Assembly (NCBI GenBank): GCA_021604005.1
Contig: BQIV01000001.1
Coordinates: 1 to 64,000 of the forward strand
DNA: 64,000 nt
From: Nitrospirales bacterium
Lineage (GTDB): Bacteria > Nitrospirota > Nitrospiria > Nitrospirales > UBA8639
Direction: 5' to 3'
Shown here: positions 44,365-52,212 of the stretch, piece after piece
How positions within the stretch are numbered: position 1 is the stretch's first letter
Layout: each line of letters starts with the position of its first letter
The notes under the pieces: generated by a model
What the model saw: the letters and a program-made list of their open reading frames with translations, nothing else
What the model was told of the DNA's origin: nothing
The model's database searches: none
Made by a program: the position numbers and the translations under genes

Positions 44365-44396
44365 AGCTCTGGCAAGGCGTTTGTCAGAGCTTTTTT
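44365..44396 (+). terminator. Hairpin with T tract in the purA leader
   Basis: AGCTCTG / CAGAGCT stem with extra pairs inside and TTTTTTG after it. It begins only a few bases after the expected transcript start of the purA promoter, so it may be an attenuator or a 5' stabilising hairpin. Confidence 0.6.
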
Positions 44397-44439
44397 GTTT
44401 GGGTTTTTTTGCATCGGACATCAACGGTAGGATGGATCT

Positions 44440-45759
44440 ATGGCGAATCTAATTGTAGTAGGCTCTCAGTGGGGCGATGAAGGAAAAGGCAAAATTGTTG
44501 ATTTGCTTGCAAAAGAAGCGAAAGTCATCGTCCGGTTTCAGGGAGGGTCCAATGCTGGGCACACCGTTATCACAAATCGAGGGACGTTTATTTTCCATCT
44601 TGTTCCCTCAGGTATTTTGTATCGAGGGAAACTCTGTGTCTTGGGTAATGGTGTCGCCATCGATCCAGGTGGATTTATTGAGGAGCTCGATGGATTAATT
44701 GCAAAAGGCGTGAAGGTCGGACGAAATCTCGTCATTAGCCATCGTGCGCATTTAATTATGCCGTATCATAAGGCGATTGACCGGGCAGCGGAAGAAGCCA
44801 AGGGGGCTCGTCGTATCGGAACGACAGGGCGAGGCATTGGTCCGGCTTATGTCGACAAGATGGCTCGAATTGGCATGCGGGTTGGCGATTTATTAAATCC
44901 AGCAGGATTTAAACGAAAACTAGAAGATAATTTGGTTGAGATCAATAGTCTGCTACGTCACATCCACAAGACCAATGGTTTTCATGTCGACAAAATCTAT
45001 GAGCAGTATATGAGATATGCCCAACGGTTGCAGGGGTACATCGCCGATGTCTCACTGCTCCTGGATAAGTCGATCAAGCAGGCTCAACCGATACTCTTTG
45101 AAGGGGCGCAAGGCACACATTTAGATGTCGACTTCGGAACCTATCCGTATGTGACTTCATCAAGTTCTTGCGCTGGAGGTGCCTGTACCGGGACTGGAGT
45201 CGGGCCAACGAAAATTGATGCGGTGCTCGGTGTGACCAAAGCCTATACCACGAGAGTGGGGGGCGGACCCTTTCCATCCGAATTAACGGATGATGTGGGT
45301 GAAAGCCTAAAAGCCAGGGGCCAGGAATTTGGCGCAACAACGGGCCGGGCCCGCCGATGCGGGTGGTTTGATGCGTTGTTGCTTCGGCATGCGGTGCGTG
45401 TCAATGGGCTGACTTCGTTAGCCGTAACCAAACTCGATGTGCTGGATGGATTTGAAGAATTAAAGATATGTAATGGCTATCGGTATAACGGCAAGTTGTA
45501 CAAAGAAATGCCGGAAGACCTTGATATCTTAACCAACTGCACGCCGGTCTATGAACGGTATCCCGGGTGGAGTTCTGATACCACGGGCATCGTCTCTTAC
45601 AAAGCGCTCCCGACACAAGCGAAACGGTATTTAGCCAGGATTGAAGAACTGACAGAATGTCCAATTGACATGATTTCCACTGGATCGAAACGAGAGCATA
45701 CTATCGTTTTGAAAAATCCATTGGTTGCCAAAAAGAAAACGTCAAAGTCTCGCCGTTGA
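44440..45759 (+). CDS. purA: Adenylosuccinate synthetase
   Basis: 439 residues. GSQWGDEGKGKIVDLL (P-loop and catalytic Asp), QGGSNAGHTV with catalytic His, TGRGIGPAYVDK, FEGAQGTHLDVDFGTYPYVTSS and TRVGGGPFPSEL. It joins IMP and aspartate using GTP, the first step to AMP. Mono-cistronic, with its own promoter and leader hairpin, followed by tRNA-Lys. Confidence 0.97.
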   Translation: MANLIVVGSQWGDEGKGKIVDLLAKEAKVIVRFQGGSNAGHTVITNRGTFIFHLVPSGILYRGKLCVLGNGVAIDPGGFIEELDGLIAKGVKVGRNLVISHRAHLIMPYHKAIDRAAEEAKGARRIGTTGRGIGPAYVDKMARIGMRVGDLLNPAGFKRKLEDNLVEINSLLRHIHKTNGFHVDKIYEQYMRYAQRLQGYIADVSLLLDKSIKQAQPILFEGAQGTHLDVDFGTYPYVTSSSSCAGGACTGTGVGPTKIDAVLGVTKAYTTRVGGGPFPSELTDDVGESLKARGQEFGATTGRARRCGWFDALLLRHAVRVNGLTSLAVTKLDVLDGFEELKICNGYRYNGKLYKEMPEDLDILTNCTPVYERYPGWSSDTTGIVSYKALPTQAKRYLARIEELTECPIDMISTGSKREHTIVLKNPLVAKKKTSKSRR

Positions 45760-45822
45760 TACTCACGTCGTATAGATATTGTTTGACAACGTGCAAGCCG
45801 GTTGTTTAGCATCGCCTCAGGT

Positions 45823-45898
45823 GAGCCGCTAGCTCAGTTGGTAGAGCATCGCCCTTTTAAGGCGAGGGTCGAGCGTTCGAGCCGCTCGCGGCTCACCA
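45823..45898 (+). tRNA. tRNA-Lys (anticodon TTT), integration target
   Basis: 76-base cloverleaf: acceptor GAGCCGC / GCGGCTC, D arm GCTC..GAGC, anticodon stem TCGCC / GGCGA with loop CTTTTAA, T arm GAGCG / CGCTC, encoded CCA. The integrase gene on the opposite strand runs through this tRNA. Confidence 0.96.
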
Positions 45899-47028
45899 TT
45901 TTTCAAGGACTTAGAGAGTCCGACTGTTTTGATCGGTCTTTCATAGACCAAACTATCGACCAAATCATTGGCTAAAAAGGGCGAGGCCGCAAGTTTCGTG
46001 ACGGCCTGCCGCAGCTTCTGCTGCCATTCTTTTCCCCCGTGACTATATTCTGCCGTCAGCCCTGGCATCTTGTGCCCCAACAACGCTTGTCGGATTTCAT
46101 AAGACACATCGAGTCGTTGTAACCACGTCGTAAAGGTGTGTCTCAAGTCATGAAAGTGTAAATCCACGACTTTGGCTCGCCGACAAGTCGCTTCCCAGAG
46201 CTTGCGGAATGACCGGATATGCTTCCATCGACGAAAGACACGTCCATCGGCCAGAGCTTGTACATCCACATTCAAGGCGGCTACAGCAATGCTATTGAGG
46301 GGGATCGAAGCGGGATGACCTTTTATGCGGGACTTTGGCGGGGGCAGGTGCAGCCATAAGCCATCTTCATGACGACGGATCCAATTGCGGTCGATGGAGA
46401 GGATTCGACTTGATCGGAGTCCTGTGGTTAGTGCCAGTAAGATGATGCGCCACAGTTCAGGATCGGCTTTTTTCTTGAGTGCAGTGAGTTCGTCATGTTC
46501 GGCCACACGCGTGCGTTTGTCGGCGTCAGGAAGTTCGACGGCTTTCAGCCGGTTGCGGTCCAGCTTTTCGTACGCCACACACAAATTGAGTATGCGATGT
46601 AAAACCTGAAACTCTCGCCTGATTGTACCAGCAGTAGCCTTTTCTTTTAGGCGGGCCACCACATAGTTGAGTCCATCCTCCGCTGTGATCGACGTCAGCG
46701 GTCGATCCCCAAAGAAGGGCAGAAGATAGTGGTCAATAATGCCACGTGGTCGGACCTGATCAATCCGACCTCTGGCTTCAAAGCTGTTCCAAAAAAGCGG
46801 CAAGGCGTCTCTGAAAGTGAAGGTCGCCATGACCGCTTCACGCGTCGCGCCACTTTCACCACGCTGAATGCGCTTGATCAAATCAAACGCACGACGCTCT
46901 GCTTCTTTGGGTGATAAATTATAGCCCAGAAGCGGGCGATATCGTTTGCCTTGCCATCGGTAATCCAGATCGTGGGCGACACCATGCCGCTGGGTTCGGC
47001 GTGTGCGAATTTGGATCTTGATATCCAT
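45829..47028 (-). CDS. Tyrosine recombinase (integrase) of a tRNA-Lys-inserted element
   Basis: 399 residues. N-terminal arm-binding part (RTRRTQRHGVAHDLDYRWQGKRYRPL) and SAM-like core-binding domain (about 70-170). The catalytic domain has Arg in LTTGLRSSRILSI, HDLRHTFTTWL (H-x-x-R), LLGHKMPGLTAEYSH with the Tyr nucleophile. The last 23 codons are the tRNA-Lys gene read antisense, ending MLYQLS and a TAG made by the D arm. That is the hallmark of integration at the 3' part of a tRNA gene. Confidence 0.93.
   Translation of the reverse strand: MDIKIQIRTRRTQRHGVAHDLDYRWQGKRYRPLLGYNLSPKEAERRAFDLIKRIQRGESGATREAVMATFTFRDALPLFWNSFEARGRIDQVRPRGIIDHYLLPFFGDRPLTSITAEDGLNYVVARLKEKATAGTIRREFQVLHRILNLCVAYEKLDRNRLKAVELPDADKRTRVAEHDELTALKKKADPELWRIILLALTTGLRSSRILSIDRNWIRRHEDGLWLHLPPPKSRIKGHPASIPLNSIAVAALNVDVQALADGRVFRRWKHIRSFRKLWEATCRRAKVVDLHFHDLRHTFTTWLQRLDVSYEIRQALLGHKMPGLTAEYSHGGKEWQQKLRQAVTKLAASPFLANDLVDSLVYERPIKTVGLSKSLKNGEPRAARTLDPRLKRAMLYQLS
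45852..45898. other. Presumed attachment site (attL)
   Basis: The anticodon-arm-to-CCA part of tRNA-Lys is the expected crossover region. No second copy of GTTCGAGCCGCTCGCGGCTC was found to the right within the window, so the other end lies beyond 64,000. The limits are inferred. Confidence 0.5.
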
Positions 47029-47046
47029 CGTGCTGAAAAAGGGGGG

Positions 47047-47343
47047 TCATCGGTAACGTGGATTACGATGGTATACCGCTTCGGCTGAAAAGTCTATTTC
47101 TTGGTTGTGCTGTCTGGAGTGCGGCTCATGGCCACTCTGGTCGCCGCGTTCTGATGGGAGTCGGCCTCGAAGCCAGGCCTCAAGCTCTTCCTGAAAAAAC
47201 CGAACTCCCCGTGAGCCAGGAATACGATGACGGGGAACATGCTTGTTCTGGTACAGCCACGATCGAGAGACTTTCAAATAGGCTGCAGCTTCCTCAATAG
47301 TAAGAAGAGGTATAACTGCTGACTTTACAGTGTTTTCTGTCAT
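47047..47343 (-). CDS. Excisionase/AlpA-like helix-turn-helix protein
   Basis: 98 residues. MerR-like HTH_17 segment LLTIEEAAAYLKVSRSWLYQ followed by HRIPGSRGVRFFQEELEAWL. Such small proteins act as excisionases or regulators of element integrases. Start ATG 47,343 has AGAGGA upstream. It lies 18 bases in front of the integrase gene on the same strand. Confidence 0.85.
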   Translation of the reverse strand: MTENTVKSAVIPLLTIEEAAAYLKVSRSWLYQNKHVPRHRIPGSRGVRFFQEELEAWLRGRLPSERGDQSGHEPHSRQHNQEIDFSAEAVYHRNPRYR

Positions 47344-47507
47344 TGTGCATCCTCTGCTGAACATAGGCGTCTGCGGAGCGATCGCAGGAATCTGTTGCCC
47401 AGATATAGATCATGAGACGGATACCTTCTTCCTGACGTAGTCCCTTGTCGATGTATTTTATTATATTGTAGTACGATCTTCCGATTTAATTCTTCGGCTT
47501 ACCGGTC

Positions 47508-47790
47508 GAGCGTATCGCGAGTTCGATTTACCTGATGCGAGGAGAAAAGATCATCATGGATCAGGATTTGGCTTCCTTCGTATCGAGTTGAAAGAGGTGC
47601 ACTCGTTCGTGCCATGAAACGTAATAGTGACGGGTTTCCGAAGGAATTTACCTTTCAATTGACCAAAGAGGAATTTGAAAACTTGAGATGCCAATTTGGC
47701 ACCTCACGCCAGTAGAGTGGGAGACGTTATCCACCCTATGCCTTGACAGAACAGGTTGTCTTCCATTCGACCGATGTGAAGAATGTCATA
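47508..47790 (+). pseudogene. Broken ORF6N-domain protein gene
   Basis: Reading across frames gives ERIASSIYLMRGEKIIMDQD, then after a frameshift YRVERGALVRAMKRNSDGF, PKEFTFQLTKEEFENLRCQF, then an in-frame TAG and SGRRYPPYALTEQV. This is the order of the ORF6N domain found in phage and island proteins. At least one frameshift (near 47,578) and one nonsense codon (47,713) make it a remnant. The surrounding 540-base gap (47,365-47,905) holds no other gene. Confidence 0.8.
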
Positions 47791-47905
47791 CAAGTTGCAA
47801 AACGGTCATTATGCAGTTTTTGTGGATTGTGCAGATCGGCTTTGTTCGTCATTGGTGATAGGGCGAGTCTTTTTCTTCGTTTTTACGAGGATTTCCTAGA
47901 TGGTT

Positions 47906-49048
47906 CTATGACATTCGCACTGGCATCAGCACGTGTGTCCAGTGGGGATCTTCTGACGAGATCATGACGCACGGAGCCGTAGGGGAATCCATTGACCATT
48001 CGATGTGTTTTGCCTCTGTTGTTCCCAATCCATCGAGCAAGAACTTTCCATTAAATCCGAGGGTCATTGAACTATCTTGAATCGTGGCTTCCACGCATTC
48101 GTGAGCTTCCCCCACCTGTGCGTTGACAGTGGACAGGGAGAGTTCTGATTCATTGACTTTGATATTAACGGCGTGTGAGATGGGATCACTGATGGCCTCC
48201 ATGCGACGGAGGGCTTCTATCAAAGCAGCTCGTGAGAACTTGACCGTAGGAGACAAGCGTTGAGGCATGATGGCCATGTAGTTGGGAAAGGCGCCGGAGA
48301 GATTCTGTGTCCGGATTTCTCCGTCTGGAAAGAGGAAAATCCAGGTTGATGTAGTCAGCGTGAGTGAAACCGTGATGTCATCTTTGATCTGACGGGCGGT
48401 CTCGACCAGAAGACGGGCAGTACGTTTGGGAATAAGCGCGGTTTCAGGTTGCTTGGGCTTCGTGATCCAAGATCCAGTTTCCTGTGTGATTCGTGTCAGA
48501 CGCTGACCGTCCGTGCCCACGGCGATGAGCGTGGGCGGTTCAGTCGGCAAGACTTGCACCTGAACCGCTTGCAGAAGGTAACGTCCATTTTCTTTTGCCA
48601 CAGACGAAAGCACGGGTTCGAGCAAACACGTCAGAACATTGATGGGGATATTGCATTGTGCGGGTGTGCCGTCAGGGAGAGGTGGGGCAAGAAGGGACCA
48701 ATCTGCTTCGACAGGAGGGAGGATCAGTTGACTTGATTCTGCTTGGATCTGATTCTTTCCCTTTATGGTCGCGATGGAGAGAGTGAGAGTTTTGTGGGAA
48801 ATCGTCTTGATGAATTCGAGTATCACGTCGAAAGGCAGAATGGTTTGACCTTCCATCAAGATCGTAGCTGGGACAGTGACATGGAAATGTTGATCATGGG
48901 TGGTTGCGCGAAGCGTAAGATGGTCTTGGTGAGTGGACATGCCGATGGCGTAGTGCAGAGCATGACTATCAGAGCTTCGTTTATCCAGGGCGTGCGAAAA
49001 GAGTTGAAGCGATTTAAGAAGAGTCGGGCGCGCGCAGGTAAATTTCAT
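47906..49048 (-). CDS. DNA polymerase III beta subunit (sliding clamp) homologue on the element
   Basis: 380 residues, clamp length. The start MKFTCARPTLLKSLQLFSHAL, the repeated domain pattern (RYLLQAVQVQ, IAVGTDGQRLT), FPNYMAIMPQ, and the diagnostic C-terminus HVLMPVRMS (compare VMPMRL in DnaN). It would load on DNA as a ring and tether polymerase. Cellular dnaN usually lies near dnaA; here the gene sits in a mobile element, so it is likely a dedicated or decoy clamp. AGAGGAG precedes the ATG. Confidence 0.88.
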   Translation of the reverse strand: MKFTCARPTLLKSLQLFSHALDKRSSDSHALHYAIGMSTHQDHLTLRATTHDQHFHVTVPATILMEGQTILPFDVILEFIKTISHKTLTLSIATIKGKNQIQAESSQLILPPVEADWSLLAPPLPDGTPAQCNIPINVLTCLLEPVLSSVAKENGRYLLQAVQVQVLPTEPPTLIAVGTDGQRLTRITQETGSWITKPKQPETALIPKRTARLLVETARQIKDDITVSLTLTTSTWIFLFPDGEIRTQNLSGAFPNYMAIMPQRLSPTVKFSRAALIEALRRMEAISDPISHAVNIKVNESELSLSTVNAQVGEAHECVEATIQDSSMTLGFNGKFLLDGLGTTEAKHIEWSMDSPTAPCVMISSEDPHWTHVLMPVRMS

Positions 49049-49136
49049 GTACTGTCTCCTCTGGGGAAATGAGATGTAAGCGACGTGGATAGTGTGAAAA
49101 CCAGGTGAAGAAATCTGGATCCGAGAGGGTGCCTTA

Positions 49137-49862
49137 CTAGGATTTCGCTGATTCGGGCGGGAAAAGCGCCTTCAATGTGACAAGAAACTTCGAGATCATG
49201 GGTAGCGGACCGGAGCAATCAAACGAGCGAGTCTCCGTTGCTGATACGTTCGTCACATCAAGTTGAAAACTGCTTGCCAGATTCTTTATGAAGGTTTCTT
49301 CAACGTTTTGAGCATGTGACCCTCCCTCGGCAGTGTCTTCGCCATGAAGAGGAATGGAAACGGTGATACGAGGGATGCCGGATTGCGAGAATGGTCCTTT
49401 GTGGAGTGTGATCGGTTGTATAAGGTCCGCTGAAACATTGGATAGCGCTTCTGCCTCACGAGTCGTTTCATGGGCAGGCGTAAAATCGTGAACTAATCCG
49501 AGAACATGCCGATGTAACGGAAGAAATCGTATGATGATGGTGGTCAGTCGATCATCGATTGTGAGCGAATAGGTACCAATGACCGGTTTCTGGGACTGCG
49601 CGGCTTTGCTAATGGCCGCGAAGACGTGTTCGCCCAGCTCACCAGGCAGAACGGTTTGGATGGGTGAGCCTAGAAACGTCCAGGCACCCTTGAAATGTGG
49701 GACCTCTGGATCAGGATAGCCATAGTCGACGTAGACGCCAGGGTTGTTCCATAGGAATATTTTTGTGGGCACAGATGTGCCCCATTGTGTTTCGTCAAAT
49801 ATTTCCTGCCATGAACATGGGAACTGGCGAGGCGTAGTAGACGAATCTTCGGATTTAGGCAT
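49137..49862 (-). CDS. Hypothetical element protein, PAS-like
   Basis: 241 residues from ATG 49,862 (open to 49,913). No cysteine motif or membrane segment. The segment around WNNPGVYVDYGYPDPEVPHFKGAWTFLGSPIQTVLP and the following beta-rich part could be a PAS-like fold, but I do not recognise a family. It lies between the clamp and primase-like genes on the same strand. Confidence 0.6.
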   Translation of the reverse strand: MPKSEDSSTTPRQFPCSWQEIFDETQWGTSVPTKIFLWNNPGVYVDYGYPDPEVPHFKGAWTFLGSPIQTVLPGELGEHVFAAISKAAQSQKPVIGTYSLTIDDRLTTIIIRFLPLHRHVLGLVHDFTPAHETTREAEALSNVSADLIQPITLHKGPFSQSGIPRITVSIPLHGEDTAEGGSHAQNVEETFIKNLASSFQLDVTNVSATETRSFDCSGPLPMISKFLVTLKALFPPESAKS

Positions 49863-50057
49863 AGGTAGCCCCTCGTTTCTTGTACATGTACGTGCCGATT
49901 CGTGAGATATCAATTCCTAATTTGAGGGGTATGGGAGAACTAGACTGAAAACCCTATTGGGTATTTTGATTAACATGATGATCAAACAATCTCCTCTGCT
50001 TTCCGAACCACATACTAGAGATCTGTTTGTTCTGTTCCGGAAATGAGGTGAGAAGGC

Positions 50058-51125
50058 CTAACGTGAGGTGATGTTGCGCAGGTGCCGATCTACTGAGACA
50101 TTGGCGGGATTGTGTCGAATACCGGTGCGGTCGAGGATATGAGGATCGATGCCCTGTGGGAATCGATGTAGAAGTTTCACAAGGTCTTTGACACGCGCCT
50201 GAGTATGTACTCTCACATCGATAGCAGGAATTCCCAATCCCGTAATCATCTGTATAGCTTCTTGTTGGGACTTTGGTCCACGGTCACGACTGCGGTCGTT
50301 ATCGAGCGCGACATACACAGCTGGTGGCTCCAAGCGTGAAAGGAAAGATGGCAGTTGTGGCAGCATTGCGAGCCCATTTAAAGCGAGGAGACTACATCGT
50401 GGACCGATCAGCGCGTCGCCCGCGAGGCAATCAAAGATGCTTTCGGTAAGAAGAATTGGTTGTCCTGGTCGTGGGAACATCCACAGTGTTTTTTGTGGAC
50501 CCCTGGTGCGGCGTTGATATTTGCGTTCGACGGAACGAAGGGCGCGACATTCGAATCCCTGAAGCGTGCGGACGTCAGACGTAGGAAACGGGAAGGCAAG
50601 GTAGGGAACGCGGAACCGGGGTCTGCTACAATCTGGTTGCAAGAGCATCCACACAGCACCGAGCTCTTCATACCACGGCAGGTGGTGACGGGCGAACACA
50701 TCCTGTAGGGCTCGATACCGTGCCGGAGTCATCGCGGCTTTGGCCCGTGTGTATCGATGACGTATTGATGCGACTGCTTGCTGGCTCTGCTGCGTATGAG
50801 GCTGTGGGGACCGATAATTCCTGGGCTGTGCGCGTAACGGTTGATCAAGTATCTCTCGAACCGCTTCTCGAAACGCGATATTCCGACGTTGTCTGACAAA
50901 GTCGATGATGTCGCCTTTCTCCTTCGTCCCGAAGTCGTGCCAGAACCAACCTTTCTGTAATCGTGAAACCGAAAAGGACGGATCGGCATCTTCTCGCAAG
51001 GGAGAATGAAAGAGTGCGCGCGACGACGTTCTCGATGTTGGCTGAAATCCTAAGGCGATCAAGTAATCAACAAGGTCGATGTGACGTGCGCGCGCGATCT
51101 CTTCGTCGGTGATTGGTCGATCCAT
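50058..51125 (-). CDS. Primase-like protein with Toprim domain
   Basis: 355 residues. The N-terminus (about 15-90) follows the CHC2 zinc-finger layout of DnaG (FHSPLREDADPSFSVSRLQKGWFWHDFG, then GDIIDFVR) but lacks the zinc cysteines. The C-terminal half has Toprim motifs: ILLTESIFDCLA with the catalytic Glu and VYVALDNDRSRD with the metal-binding acids. It probably acts as a mobile-element primase or nicking-closing enzyme in element replication. The cysteine-less finger recalls mobilisation primases. Confidence 0.8.
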   Translation of the reverse strand: MDRPITDEEIARARHIDLVDYLIALGFQPTSRTSSRALFHSPLREDADPSFSVSRLQKGWFWHDFGTKEKGDIIDFVRQRRNIAFREAVREILDQPLRAQPRNYRSPQPHTQQSQQAVASIRHRYTRAKAAMTPARYRALQDVFARHHLPWYEELGAVWMLLQPDCSRPRFRVPYLAFPFPTSDVRTLQGFECRALRSVERKYQRRTRGPQKTLWMFPRPGQPILLTESIFDCLAGDALIGPRCSLLALNGLAMLPQLPSFLSRLEPPAVYVALDNDRSRDRGPKSQQEAIQMITGLGIPAIDVRVHTQARVKDLVKLLHRFPQGIDPHILDRTGIRHNPANVSVDRHLRNITSR

Positions 51126-51193
51126 GGTCGCTCGCAGCTGAAATGAGTGGCTCTCTCTTCGATTCCCTTGAATATTCTACGCCTCTGTGGGCA

Positions 51194-52171
51194 TTAACTG
51201 GCGAGGACTGATGGAGGTGTAAGGGTATCGTCCGCGGCGTCGTCTCCCTCCTCATCGAATGTGATGAGTCTCGAGGGGACATTGATTAACAAGTCATCCA
51301 GCTGGGATTTGATCCGACCCAGTCCATCACAAACTGTGTTTGAGAGATGGTCGTCATTTTTTAGGTGAGTGGCGGTGACCCCACTCAGTAGTGTCTTTGA
51401 TCGTTCCACCAATTCTTGGAGTTCGTGATCCTGCCCGAGATTGCGCGCGTCAAAGCGATTCAAAAAGTCCATAAGGTTCGTGACGGTTGAGGATCGAAAC
51501 GTTTTGCGCTTGCCGACTTCATCGGGAGTCAGTCGATTGATCAAATGTGACACTAAATCCGCCATCGCGGCGCGCAAGGTCCGCTGGATTTCCTGAATCA
51601 TGTCCCTAACCTTATTTGCGGCTTGGGTTTTTTCTCGCGCAAAGACTTCGGAACTGATGGTTTCGAGGACCGCAGGGAGGTCAAAACTCAGATATTGGCA
51701 ATCCACGCGGAACTCGTTTCGAATATCCTCGACAGGCGGATAGTCGTCGGTATCGAACAATGTGCCGAGCCGCAACAAGGCTTCCTGTTTCCGAGTAGGG
51801 TAGACGCCACAAAATGTCTCGATGAGACTGTCACGCTGGCTTTTGTACGTGGTGATGAGTTCATCTAATTCGTGAATGAGCTTGGCCGGTACCAAGGCCA
51901 TGCCCTTGCATAGCGAAGAGGGAAGCGCGATCTGAAACAAGCGGCGGCGGGTTTGGTTGTCCAGCCGCGTGATAGCCTGATATTCGGGACAGTCTAAAAT
52001 GCGTTTGGTGACGCCAATCAGTGCGGGATCTGCTGTGACGGGAAACTCGGTGGTTTCAACTTTTCGACGGATCCCAAACTTTCGGACTGAGAAAAGAAGC
52101 AAGACGGCGTTTTTCAGGAGTTCGGAAAATGGGGAGCGAGACATTGATGCTGTGACTGACGAATTCGTCAT
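51194..52171 (-). CDS. DUF3150-like protein
   Basis: 325 residues, mostly helical. MALVPAKLIHELDELITTYKS, LFDTDDYPPVEDIRNEFRVD and a middle coiled region (KTQAANKVRDMIQEIQRTLR) match my memory of DUF3150, a family that travels next to AAA+ ATPases. Function unknown. AAGGAG precedes the ATG. It is 41 bases behind the AAA+ gene on the same strand, so the pair probably works together, possibly as an ATPase and its adaptor. Confidence 0.6.
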   Translation of the reverse strand: MTNSSVTASMSRSPFSELLKNAVLLLFSVRKFGIRRKVETTEFPVTADPALIGVTKRILDCPEYQAITRLDNQTRRRLFQIALPSSLCKGMALVPAKLIHELDELITTYKSQRDSLIETFCGVYPTRKQEALLRLGTLFDTDDYPPVEDIRNEFRVDCQYLSFDLPAVLETISSEVFAREKTQAANKVRDMIQEIQRTLRAAMADLVSHLINRLTPDEVGKRKTFRSSTVTNLMDFLNRFDARNLGQDHELQELVERSKTLLSGVTATHLKNDDHLSNTVCDGLGRIKSQLDDLLINVPSRLITFDEEGDDAADDTLTPPSVLAS

Positions 52172-52212
52172 GATGGACTCCTTGGGTTTCTAATTGTTGG
52201 CAGTTGATTGGG

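Noticed and set aside
47743-47967. 74-codon plus-strand open frame
   Set aside because: It starts in the degenerate ORF6N remnant and runs antisense into the end of the clamp gene.
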